A stretch of DNA of 64,000 bases, taken from positions 13,297,761 to 13,361,760 of the forward strand of contig CM051034.1 of the NCBI GenBank assembly GCA_027627225.1. The letters run 5' to 3'. The first letter of the stretch is position 1. The number at the start of each line of letters is the position of its first letter. Shown here one piece after another: positions 35,253-46,867 of the stretch. The position numbers and the translations under genes were made by a program. This DNA is from Congeria kusceri (taxonomy: Eukaryota; Mollusca; Bivalvia; Myida; Dreissenidae). The notes beneath the pieces were generated by a model. The model was not told the origin of the DNA and did not search any database. It saw only the letters and a program-made list of their open reading frames with translations.

Positions 35253-36479
35253 CCAAATATATACTTGTGTTTAGCAATTTATAAAGGTAAATATGTTTTA
35301 AAAAATAGGCGAAATAGTTCCATACGCTTTAAATCGTATCCATTGCAATTGACATGTATTTGCATAAGTGAAATATATATTTCTATGTCAGAGTTGTTTT
35401 TTTTTGCTTCGTTTAATGTATTATACTTCTTTTTTTGTGGAGTCTGTGTCAAATATGGAAAATTGTCAATTTGCTAATCAGTCAATATGTCCCTTTAACC
35501 GTCGACATGTACTCCATAAATACTGTTGTTTCCTACCTCAAGAGTAGTCTCATTCACTTAATGGTACTTAGATGAATAAACACTCTCGTGATTTGTGATC
35601 TTTGTTCTGTTATGGTGATTGTTTTGACCAAAAGTTTGTCTATTGCTAAATATTTCCCGTACGTAGTTTTATAGAATCTACAGTCCCAACTAGGTTATCA
35701 AATAAGTACATATCTAATACACACGGCTATATATAGAGTGTTATACAATAAATTTCGCCATTGTTTTTTTTTTGCAAGCTGAAGAAATATTTCACTACTA
35801 TTTGTGCCACATTTGAAGTTGTATGTCGTTTTCGTTTCCATTTGAATTCTTTCATTTGAACATTTAAACAAACATTAGATTCACATAGGGTTGTCTCATA
35901 TAATATTTAAGCGTTATTTTTCAGCAACTTTTAGCAGCTTTGAATAAGAAATATTACATTTTACCAATGCAGTCACATTTTCCATTTAGCGGTCAAACAC
36001 TAATCAAAATTAGCAGCTTCCAACTACCTACATCATCAACAGCATCAGTGACACTGACAACAACAACGGCTTACCAATCACCACACTACATAGAAAGTAA
36101 CCATCACTTTTGGAGCTGGGGCTATATGTCAGAAACATCTTAATATTATCTTAAAGTATTTTCACTTAAGTTCTAATTTGTAAGGTAATATTTTAAAAAC
36201 TACATGAACATATAAATTAATGAATCTAATTACAGTTAAGTATATAGTCGTTGATAATAAGTTGATAATTAGTGAACACTAAGCAGAATTTTACGTATAC
36301 ATGCCAAAGGCTGAGGATGAGATTTTACTCATTATGTTTCTGGAATACGACCCCTGGACAATAACTACTTCTACTTCCACTGCTGCAGTTCTTGATTCAA
36401 TTCTAATGCTCCCGGAACTGCTTCCAAGTCTACTTCAGTGTTAGTACCTCCACATCTACATACTGCATACCTCTACCAA

Positions 36480-36633
36480 CCCAAACACTTTCACCAACAC
36501 CGCACAACAACCATCACCACCACTACCATCACCACTACTACCACTACTACCATCACAACCACCATCACCACCACTGCCACTACTACTACCACAATCACTA
36601 CTTTTACTACCGTCATTTCTACTACTACTACTG

Positions 36634-36666
<33 letters not shown>

Positions 36667-36736
36667 TTACTACTACTACTACTACTTACTATTACTACTA
36701 CTTCTCCTCCTCCTCCTCCTCCTCCTCCTCCTACTT

Positions 36737-36817
<81 letters not shown>

Positions 36818-36818
36818 T

Positions 36819-36887
<69 letters not shown>

Positions 36888-37220
36888 CACCACCACCATT
36901 GCAACCACTGCCAGAAACACCACTACCACCAACTCCACCACTATTACTTCTACCACCACCACTACCACTACCACAACCACCACTTTCATCAACACCACAC
37001 AGCCAACACAACTGCCCCATCGCCAACATCACTAATATCATCCATCCCACCACCACCACCACTGCTATCACCGCCACGACCATCATCACTTAAACACCAC
37101 ACAGCCAACACCATAAAACCATCACCACACAACCCACTGCTAGCATGACCACCATCCTCAACAACAACAATATCATAACCACCACCACCAACAACAACAC
37201 TACCATAACCACTCAACATT
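36480..37220 (+). repeat. Large trinucleotide microsatellite (TAC, TCC, CAC)
   Basis: Long runs of TAC/CTA (36605-36880), CTC (36706-36731) and CAC/CCA (36878 on) make up 740 bp. All six frames stay open in places, giving poly-Tyr, poly-Thr, poly-Ser and poly-Val frames that are artefacts of the repeat. A purine/pyrimidine-biased tract of this size is prone to length change. Confidence 0.9.
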
Positions 37221-37416
37221 AGATTACTTATTGCAAGGGTAAGGTACTTAGGCTAGCCCATCGTAACACTTTTAGTAAACTTTTAAAGGGGCTTGTTACC
37301 AAATTTTACGTATTTTTGAAAAGAAAATGCCATTAAATGTCTTAACTACAAAAACTAAGTCACATGGACTCACAAATAACAAATATTAAATAAGGAAAAA
37401 AGTAAATTAAAAAAAT

Positions 37417-37490
37417 TGCCTTCACCGGGGCTCGAACCTACGATCCTCGGGATCAGAAAACTGACGCTCTAACCACTCCGCTATTCTGAC
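37417..37490 (-). repeat. tRNA-like segment
   Basis: On the minus strand TAGCGGAGTGGTTAGAGCG (A box), a CAGTTTTCTG hairpin-like middle, and GTAGGTTCGAGCCCCGGTG (B box). The acceptor ends do not pair well. It lies inside the element at 37284-37839. Confidence 0.5.
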
Positions 37491-37637
37491 TTATTCACAT
37501 ACCGGGTATAGCGTATTTTTAACGCTATGTGGGTGATACACGTATTTTCCAAAATACCGATGGAAAGCGTTACAATCGCAAATGTAGATCTCAGAGCTAG
37601 CTATGCAATAATCGAATTCAGAGCTGAATGCATATAT

Positions 37638-37664
37638 CAGATCTCATAGCCAACTTCACGGACC
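37638..37664. repeat. Fragment related to the foldback transposon tip
   Basis: ATAGCCAACTTCACGGACCT matches the inverted tip of the foldback element (ACAGCCAACTTCACAGACCT at 61905-61924) at 18 of 20 bases. It lies within the tRNA-containing element copy 2. Confidence 0.4.
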
Positions 37665-39193
37665 TTTATGATTTTATCCATTTCAGTTGATAGTTGTTTA
37701 TAAACCACACTGTATTTTCTATATATTTCTATATCAAAAGTGTTTTTTGCTTGTTTATATATAATGTATTTTTATTTTTTGGATCTATGACAAACAAGTG
37801 AAAATTGTCAATTTGCCAATCTGTGAACAGGTCCCTTTATTGTGGGCATACCAGTTAGATTATCTCACGTATACAAACTCCGCGTGATCGCTTACGGGTA
37901 ACTTCCTGATCGCACACTTAGTATGCAAATGAAAGAATACAAAAAGCAGATAATATTATATATAAAACACTCGTTGAAGACAAAACTTTTATGAAATGAA
38001 TGTTACAAAAGCAGTTGATTTCATGTAAAACGCAATGCCGTTTTATTGATTTATTGAATAGTTAAATGGCATGCGTTATAATTATTGTGCACGTTTGAAG
38101 GTTTGTCCGTAGTTATCATTATTTATTTCATATTTATTTTATTTCATTAACCAAATGTTTCGAAGAAAAATTTCGGTTATTAGATTGGGGTATGTCGTTG
38201 GGCGGGCGGGCGGTCGGGGTGGCTGCGTCAAACTTTTGATTTCCACTCTCTAAATCGAGAACGAATTGGGCTATTGTAATAAAACTTCATATATAGATAC
38301 AGTATAGCAAGACTACGCATCTTGTTTGTGTGGGGTCAAGATCAAGAGATGCCGCTTGGTATTACTTAGGGGATGAATGCGGTCAAGTCAAGGTCGCCAT
38401 TTATACTTAAAATTGATCAAATGCTTTCTGCTCAATAACTCAATAGTGGATTGAACTATTGTTATACCGGTAAAACTATATAAACATACTTCTGTTCATG
38501 GTAAGTATTCTTAAATGTCCTAATTAATAACTATAAAGGCATACATTTAAGTTCTACTTGGTGACTTGTTTTTAACATAATATAAGATATGAGCTCTATT
38601 TGCACAAAAACATTATTCCGAAAGTTATAGAAATTCACTACGATTGTTTGACTAATAGCGTAAAACACGGGTTGCGTCATTAGAATCGAGAAACTTTTTT
38701 TGTATCATTTACAAAACGTATTGTGTGTTTTCGTTCATGACAGTGGATGCAACTCTTATTTCACTAACTTGCGGATTATTTGTTCCATTCAGGCGAAAAG
38801 GGGTTCACTCTTATTTGAATATAAATTAAGTAATTAAGCGCGCGATTTTACATAGTAAAAAGTAGTCCCTACGGAAAAGTAGTTTCTATCCCGGCTTTGT
38901 TAGTCCTGATAGCAGCCGAGTATTGCTTTAGTTCGCAAAAATGTATAAACATTCTGCAACTTAAAGAACAATAAGGTGAACCTGTTAATCAAGTTTGGTG
39001 AGTTGCAGCCTTAATACTTCATAAGGTCTTAACTACATAAAGGAACATTAAATAACCAGCAGAAGTTATTTTGTTGCGTGATTATATGTGTTATTAAGAC
39101 TGTTTGTATATTTACTTCGCTTGCTTGTTATCTATGTCGGCAAACATACTCGATTTATGATACCACTCTCCTTTTCAATGATTTTTTTTCCAG

Positions 39194-39465
39194 ATACACC
39201 AGATATTGCGAAGTACGTTCAACTTGGCCTCAGCCAATCGCAGCTTTCTTTAAAATCCCACTTTATAACAACCTTGGCTCGGCTGGTGAAGTGTCGCAGA
39301 CACAATTGGCACAGAGACAGCAATTGTAATTCAAACTGTAATCAAGGTTCGTGCAATGATCTTGTTCATTGGGAGGACCCGAACAACACTGGAGGAATAG
39401 CTTACACTAGTTTGTGTATTTGTGCACTATGGTCATTGGTCGAGGACCTTCGCAAAAGAAGATAG
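39194..39465 (+). other. Unidentified open frame after a strong acceptor-like site
   Basis: gattttttttccag ends at 39193 and is followed by an open frame (DTPDIAKYVQLGLSQSQL..., then TTLARLVKCRRHNWH) to TAG at 39463. A phase-1 donor-like AATCAAG|GTTCG at 39345/39346 would also fit the exon at 42111. I do not recognise the peptide and it is unlike the start of SH3BP2. Chance remains likely. Confidence 0.2.
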
Positions 39466-39794
39466 TCTGGGTGATTCCGAAAACGACAAAAAAGACAAGT
39501 AAAAACGAGCGACCATTACCAGAATAAGAAGTACTCAAGAAGATCTTTAAAAGAACATTTATAATCGCTTCTGACAAATGGTGAACAGTGATAATGTAAG
39601 GTTCTGAACCAGAAAACCAATGCATGGTGAGGCAAGTCATCTAACCATGAGCGACGGTTCAAACCACAATGGCAAAATTTTAATGGAACCCCTACATAAT
39701 ATAGGTGAGTTGTTGCTTGTCATTATTTGAGGTCCTTAAAGTTGACTATGTATGTGGTATTGGATATTGGGTATTCAATATCGATTCAAGGAAG

Positions 39795-40485
39795 ATTACC
39801 CAGCTGGGTATTGGGTATTCAAAATATAGCGAATATCGAGTTAGGGATGAATACCAAGCTGGGTATTGTGTATTCAAAATATAGCGAATATCGAGTTAGG
39901 GATGAATACCCAGCTAGGTATTGGGATTTTAAAATATAGCGAATATCGAGTTAGGGATGAATACCCAGCTGGGTATTGTGTATTCAAAATATAGCGAATA
40001 TCGAGTTAGGGATAAATACCCAGCTAGGCATTGGGATTTTAAAATATAGCGAATATCGAGTTAGGGATGAATACCCAGCTGGGTATTGTGTATTCAAAAT
40101 ATAGCGAATATGTCGAGTTAGGGATAAATACCCAGCTAGGCATTGGGATTTTAAAATATAGCGAATATCGAGTTAGGGATGAATACCCAGCTGGGTATTG
40201 TGTATTCAAAATATAGCGAATATGTCGAGTTAGGGATGAATACCCAGCTAGGTATTGGGATTTTAAAATATAGCGAATATCGAGTTAGGGATGAATACCC
40301 AGCTAGGTATTGGGTATTCAAAATATAGCGAATATCGAGTTAGGGATGAATACCCAGCTAGGCATTGGGATTTTAAAATATAGCGAATATCGAGTTAGGG
40401 ATGAATACCCAGCTGGGTATTGGGTATTCAAAATATAGCGAATATCGAGTTAGGGATAAATACCCAGCTGGGTATTGGGTATTCG
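39795..40485 (+). repeat. 55-bp satellite with higher-order alternation
   Basis: The unit holds AAAATATAGCGAATATCGAG, TTAGGGATGAATACCCAGCT and GGGTATTG. About 12-13 copies. Two subtypes alternate in the middle: one with GTGTATTCAAAATA, the other with GGGATTTTAAAATA, giving an apparent 110-bp period. Many copies carry the perfect palindrome TACCCAGCTGGGTA. Confidence 0.9.
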
Positions 40486-41361
40486 CGAAATTTAGTTGAC
40501 TTGATTCATCAAACATGCTGTCCTTTATAGTTACAATTTATTGCATTCAGCGATGAAACTGTATATCTCCATTTGTAGATGTTACGTTCAGTGTTTCATA
40601 TTGTATTGTTTGTTGAATGACATTTTTACTTTTACATTCTCCAACATTATGTGTCTTTTTTTTTCGTTACGCATATAATAATTAATTCCCTAACCCATGA
40701 AAACATCACGTCTGTAATCCCGCATGATATTTAGCGAGTTCAATTGACCATAAATGGTCTCTAAATGTTCATTTTACACGAAATGTTTGTACATATATAT
40801 AACATTTGGTGGTTACAATTAAAGGCTTTCCTAACAATGTTCAGGGTATTACGTTTAGTTTTATATTCCTTCACGGAAGTGAACCCTGTAGATCTATTGA
40901 TGTCAGTATTGTGCTAATTTTCATGACAGCATATGGGGATTTTTCATTTTGATTTAGACGCGCGTGTGTGGCAGACTTGTTAGTTGGGTTACGGGGGATG
41001 GTGCAAGTAACAGGAAATGCCCTGTTGCATTGGCGACCCTCTGGGCCCCGTTTTACTAAGCTACTCACGCAAATATCAGACGTACGCACACTATTTAAAT
41101 TCAGTGTAGGTACTTCACTTTATTAATATCTTTTAAAACAAACTCATGTTGTCTAATAAATCAGGACATAATAACATTTCAAGAAACTATTAGTTTGCAT
41201 ATATCTGTAACTAATAAGAGTCTATGAATTATTAATATGTGCGTAAGACTAAGAATTGCGTACGTAGCTTAGTCAAACGGGGCCCGTCTTTTATTGCCCG
41301 GTGTGAAGAACCAACTGCATTGCACATCGGTTTGTCTCATGCGAAAGACGATTTACTAGGC

Positions 41362-41427
41362 TAGAGTGACGGGGGCTCGAACCTTTGACCCCTGGGTTGT
41401 AAGGCCATTGTGTTACCACTAGACCAT
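41362..41427 (-). repeat. tRNA-like segment
   Basis: On the minus strand TGGTCTAGTGGTAACACAA and AAGGTTCGAGCCCCCGTCA are A and B boxes like those of Val/Glu-type tRNAs. The anticodon stem is imperfect, so a SINE-derived copy is likelier than a gene. Confidence 0.5.
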
Positions 41428-41640
41428 TTATCTGCTACAGTTGAGACGTTTTCTTTCGTTCATGTTTAAATTAAGTCAGGAAATGATGGGATAAATGCAT
41501 GTAAATTACTATGTAAAGTTGGATACAGGTAAGTGAATCTTCTCGGTCAAAACATTTTAACCACGTACTCACTAATGCTTGTGTTTTTAAGTGTTTAAGC
41601 CTCACTTGATGACCTTTTTCTTTATTCAACGTAGTACATT

Positions 41641-41805
41641 TGAGGCGTGTCGTTGGAAACCCGGACGTAATGCATGTGCGTAAAGTGTCGTCCCTGATTA
41701 GCCTGTGCAGCCCGCACAGGCTAATCCTGGACGAACTGCACAGGCTGATCCGGGACGACACTTTACGCACATTCATTAAGCCCGGTTTTCCCACGACACG
41801 CCTCA
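41641..41805. mobile_element. Foldback element, copy B (short form)
   Basis: TGAGGCGTGTCGTTGGAAA to CCACGACACGCCTCA. The middle segment is missing, leaving nearly the two inverted arms only (165 bp), each with the GCACAGGCTAATC block. Confidence 0.85.
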
Positions 41806-41836
41806 TTTTATTCGTAGTGTGATGAGTAATAATATT

Positions 41837-42066
41837 GCGTGTCGTGGGAAAATCAGGCTTTATGTAGGTGCGTGAAGTGTAGTCACGGATTAGCCTGCGT
41901 TGTCCGCACAGTCAAATCCAGGACGGCTCTTTCCACCTACAGTGGATTTACGTTTAGAAGATACTTCGTTGAAACAGAAAATACCATAAAAGCGTAAAGA
42001 CAATTAGTGTCGTCCCGGATTTGCCTGTGCGCACTTGTATTAAGCCCGGTTTCCCACGACACGCCT
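41837..42066. mobile_element. Foldback element, copy C
   Basis: GCGTGTCGTGGGAAAATC to CCACGACACGC. It ends only about 45 bp before the first recognised PH exon (42111), so it overlaps the region where the branch point of that exon is expected. Confidence 0.85.
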
Positions 42067-42110
42067 GAATTACATTTGTCGCTCACCTGTGAGGCTTATC
42101 TCCCTTGCAG

Positions 42111-45100
42111 GGGCCCAGGACATTCTCCAGGTGGGAGGCAAGCTTTACGATGGAACCCTCCGGAAGCGCAGCGGCCTGGATAAGCTGCTTGGCTCTACGA
42201 GATGTAAGTCTCCAGGCACAACAATATAAAAGTGATTGGTCTCAAACTTAGTCTTGCTATAAATCATGACTACGAAAGTTCTCATTCTCGAACGTAGCCT
42301 TAGTCTTGCTATAAATCATGACTCCGAAAGTTCTCATTCTCAAACGTATCCGTAGTCTTGCTATAAATCATGACTACGAAAGTTCTCATTTTCTCCAACG
42401 TAGCCTTAGTCTTGCTATAAATCATGACTACGAAAGTTCTCATTCTTAAACGTAGTCTTAGTCTTGTTATAAATAATGACTAGGAAAGTTTTCATTCTCA
42501 AACGTATCCTTAGTCTAGCCTTAAATCATGACTACGAAAGTTCTCATTCTCAAACGTAGTCTTAGTCTTGCTATAAATCATGACTACGAAAGTTCTCATT
42601 CTCAAACGTAGCCTTAGTCTTGCTGTAAATAATGACTACGAAAGTTCTCATTCTCAAACGTAGTCTTAGTCTTGCTATAAATCATGACTACGAAAGTTCT
42701 CATTCTCAAACGTAGTCTTAGTCTTGCTATAAATCATGACTACGAAAGTTCTCATTCTCCAACGTAGTCTTAGTATTGCTATAAATCATGACTACGAAAG
42801 TTCTCATTCTCAAACGTAGCCGTAGTTTTGCTATAAATAATGACTTCGAAAGTTCTCATTCTCAAACGTAGTCTTAGTTTTGCTATAAATAATGACTACG
42901 AAAGTTCTCATTCTCCAACGTAGTCTTAGTATTGCTATAAATCATGACTACGAAAGTTCTCATTCTCAAACGTAGCCTTAGTCTTGCTATAAATCATGAC
43001 TACGAAAGTTCTCATTCTCAAACGTAGCCTTAGTCTTGATATAAATAATGACTACGAAAGTTCGCATTCTCAAACGTAGTCTTAGTCTTAGTCTTGCTAT
43101 AAATCATGCCTACGAAAGTTCGCATTCTCAGACGTAGCCTTAGTCTTGCTATAAATAATGGCTACGAAAGGTTCTCATTCTCAAACGTAGTCTTAGTCTT
43201 AGTCTTGCTATAAATCATGACTACGAAAGGTTCTCATGCTCAAACGTAGTCTTAGTCTTAGTCTTGCTATAAATCATGACTACGAAAGTTCTCATTCTCA
43301 AACGTAGTCTTAGTCTTAGTCTTGCTATTACTCAGGAGTACTAAAATTCTCAACCTCAAATTTAGTCTTAAGTAAATCAGTAAAGAAATCAGTTTTTAAA
43401 TATCGAGCTTTTAATTGGTTAGGCCTAATATTTCTTAATCAATACTAAGATTGAGAGCTTTCATTGTCGTATAACCCATTACACTTCGCAATCTCAAATT
43501 AAGTCAAAGCTTGAAAAGCTTACCAATGAAATCGCTTGTTACATCATTCTCAAATGTAATTTTGTTAGTATATACATTTAAGACTTAATTTGAGATTGAG
43601 AACTGTCGTAGTCTTGAGACCTGAATTTTTCCGCGCAAGGATATTTAATTAAAACTTCATTTGACGTGTATGTTTGAGAATGAATTGCTCTAGCTCAAAA
43701 CATTATCGGCCAAGCATGCTAACAACCATTACAATTGATAGAGTTATTTGTGTAAAACTTAGAATTGTGAGTTTGTGTATATTTTTTTTATTCTGAATAA
43801 AGTTGAAAATGTTTGATAGTGGGTAACAGTCGTCTGTTGATGGAGCATCAGCACTCTTAGCCGTTTCAGTTATAAGCACATGGGCCTTGGATTTTACGAT
43901 ATATTATATTTACTATGATTGGTTTTCTACAAATGATTTGTCCATAACCAAACATAGACAGGCCATGAAGAAGTTTACTCTTCTGTGAGATAGTTTATGA
44001 TAAACACGTCAGTAGAATTAACGTTTTAAAAATACATGCGTCATCGACTTAACTTGTTTATGAAGTTTATTGCAACATTTTCAGTAAGGATAATAACGAG
44101 GCTGTGGTGAAATTAGCCGCAAAATTAAAGTCCGTATATGGTACATGCATATATTATTAAAATTATTAAAATCTTTCTTTCAGATATAAAAATATAAATA
44201 AGGCGTGTCGTGGGAAATCCGGACTTAATGCATGTGCGTAAAGTGTCGTCTCGGATCAGCCTGTCCAGTCCGCACAGGCTAATTCAGGACGGCACTTTTC
44301 GGCTACAGTGGATTTATGTTTAGAAGAGACTTCCTTGAAATAGAAAATACCTTGAAAGCGGAAAGTGTCGTTCTTGAGAAGCCTGTGCGTACTGCACCAG
44401 GCCAATCCGGGCACTTTACGCACATGCATTACGACGTACTGCACCAGGCCAATCCGGGCACTTTACGCACAGGCATTACGACCGGGTTTCCCACGACACG
44501 CCGCAAATGTTTTCTATTTACAGCATTTTAAAATATATTTGGTTTCAATATTTTCTACAATGTATCAAAACATATGAATCACTAAATCGCCTTTAGCGAC
44601 GTTATATATTATGACATATTCCCCTTCTATGTACCGTACATTGTCAGCTAGTATACCCCTTCTTTGATATTTTAATATTCATTCAAACATGACACGCGCA
44701 GAGGTTTGATAAAGAACAAAATTCACCGTTGTTAAACAACCGATAAACAACCCGGCAAAATAGCTCCTAAACTGTAAAATATAGTTTGCAGTTGTTATCG
44801 CAGAAGTAATTTTCGTTACCTAAATCCGACTACCACTGATGTCACTATTGAATCACGTGGTATTTTGAGGCTACAATGCACTGATTGTGCAAGGCCTCAG
44901 TGCAGGTCAAGGATATCCGTGTGAGGTAATGACTATAATAAAAACAGTTGTTTATTGCGAAAATCATGGGAAAATTTGATGACTGAGTGTTTTTGTTGTT
45001 TATAACTTCCTTTTTCGTTGATACACCATTGAATAATTGGGAATCCAAGGTCATTCGAATATGGAAGGAACAACTTACAAAATCAAGTAGTTAAATATCA

Positions 45101-46187
45101 ACAATTATTTTGTTTATTAGTTTGTTTACTAAACTACAGTTTATTGAACTTCAATAAAAGGAAGAAAAAACATGTACAAAATAGAACAAATATATTTTTT
45201 TTTTCAATTTTCATCGTATGCAACCTGAGCACGCATTTTATTTCTCTTATTATTTTAATGAACGACATGCGGTAATGTTAACAACTTGATTTATTGGCAA
45301 AACATTGGTTTCAACATTTATAAAACCTAAATCAAACTTAAGTATAGATTTTTTTTTGATAGTAGAAACTCGTTTACATGTGCTTTAAATATGAGTGCAT
45401 CTCGGACTTTGGCCGATTACTGCTGCCGAAATAATGAAATAATTATTTGTAGACAGAGGCGTACCTAGGCCAAATGAGAATATACGCAAAAAAAATTCAA
45501 CTTCATAGGCACTTGTTGTTTTGAAATCAATTAATAAGGTAGCGTCAATTAAATAGTGCTGATGCTATGCCCAAGCTGTTCTTTTACCTAGCAATTTCGT
45601 GTTTTTCCATACTTTTAAACGCGTTTTGTAGATGCGTAAGCGTGACGCTTTGTACGCACACTTGTATATGAGTAGGCGTAGTTACGCCCCTGGTAGAAAC
45701 GTATTTGCATGAAACATGAATGCACCTCGTACGTGGCAGCGAGTTTGACTGATCATCCTACTGCCGAAAGAGTGAACGAATGATGATTGGCTATTTCATT
45801 GTAATGTTGATATTACCATGACAACTACGATACTTGACTGATACCTGTACATGGTTACCACGGCAACATTTTGTTTCCAGGGAAACAGCGTTTCGTGGTG
45901 ATATCACAGGGCTGCGTGTACTGCTTCAAGAACGAGTACGCCACGAGACCCCTGGCTGCCTTCTCCTTGACGTGCTATGAAAGGTACTACAGTACTTAAT
46001 AACTGCAATAACATTCCTCCACTTTCTCCTCCACCTCATCATCATCATCATCATTATCATCATCATCATCATCTGCCTCTTCTTCTTCTTCTTCTCCTTC
46101 ATCTACTTATCCTTATTTTTCATCATCTTCTTTCTCTTCTTCTTCTAATTCTTCTTCTTCTCCTTTATCGCCGTCACCACCACCACC

Positions 46188-46219
<32 letters not shown>

Positions 46220-46867
46220 TATCATCATTTTTCTTTTTCTTCTTCTACTTCTTCTTTTTCTTATTATTATATACTTCTTTTAAATGTTTGATTTAAATGA
46301 ATATGTTTATTTCAGCGCCGGCGAAGCGGAAATGCCCGGGGTACTGAACTGTTTTGAGATTCGCCACGAACTGAAGGACAAAACTCCTCACTACTTTGCC
46401 GCGGAAACAGACGACAAAAGAAAGGTTGGACAAAAGCGAAAAGATTTAGCGTTTTTTTTCTCTTAAATATTTTAACAATAACAACAACAAACTATACTGG
46501 AACGGTCAGATCCTATGACTACGAAACTTATCAGAATTTGATTACTGATAATATTTTACTCTCAAAAACTTGACACTGTTTTCCATCATGTCAAAATAGA
46601 TAGTTTAAAAAGTTTATGCTTTCTGGTACTGTGCGAGTAGAAAATCATCGTTTACTTTCCGATAAATTCACTATAGGTTTATTCATTAGCTATTAACATA
46701 TCTAATATAAACTAAGCATATGTCATGTTAAAAGTATGCACTTTATTTTGAATGTTGTGCACGTGGCGAGTAGGAAATACAAACTGAACATCGTTGGATG
46801 TTCGCCTATTTCAGGCCTGGCTGGGATTCCTAAAGGACGCGATTGCGCAGGCGCATACGTTCTCAGG
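42111..46867 (+). CDS. SH3BP2: SH3BP2-like exons encoding the PH domain
   Basis: Four exons (42111-42203, 45881-45983, 46316-46424, 46815-46867) encode a PH domain of about 100 residues: GKLYDGTLRKRSG (strand 1), RWKQRFVVISQGCVYCF (strands 2-3), PLAAFSLTCYE, LNCFEIRHELK, HYFAAETDDKRK and the final helix AWLGFLKDAIAQAH with the invariant Trp. LRKRSG followed by RWKQRF gives the basic KxnKxR pattern linked to phosphoinositide binding. The Trp codon of RWKQRF is split between exons (T|GG). The first of these exons sits in a 170-bp gap between a foldback element ending near 42066 and a 52-bp minisatellite starting near 42236. Confidence 0.9.

Larger units (their letters stand above)
34831..35498. 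mobile_element. tRNA-containing element, copy 1 (split by a foldback insertion)
   Basis: It starts TTAAAGAGACTTATTCAC and ends with GTCCCTTTAA, inverted with respect to each other. It shares AAAATTGTCAATTTGC near its right end with the copy at 37284-37839. A 225-bp foldback element (35028-35252) sits inside its tRNA-like part, so this insertion is younger. Confidence 0.55.
37284..37839. mobile_element. tRNA-containing element, copy 2
   Basis: Left end TTAAAGGGGCTTGTTACC and right end TGAACAGGTCCCTTTA are imperfect inverted repeats. The interior holds a minus-strand tRNA-like segment (37417-37490) and AAAATTGTCAATTTGCCAAT near the right end, as in copy 1. The combination suggests a non-autonomous family of about 0.55 kb. 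Confidence 0.55.

Noticed and set aside
36438..37148. Long open frames of poly-Thr/Tyr (plus) and poly-Val/Ser (minus)
   Set aside because: They are a by-product of TAC/CAC/TCC triplet repeats, which lack stops in several frames on both strands.
45977..46291. His/Leu-rich 104-codon frame
   Set aside because: It is a microsatellite inside a well-supported intron, in the wrong place for the PH domain.
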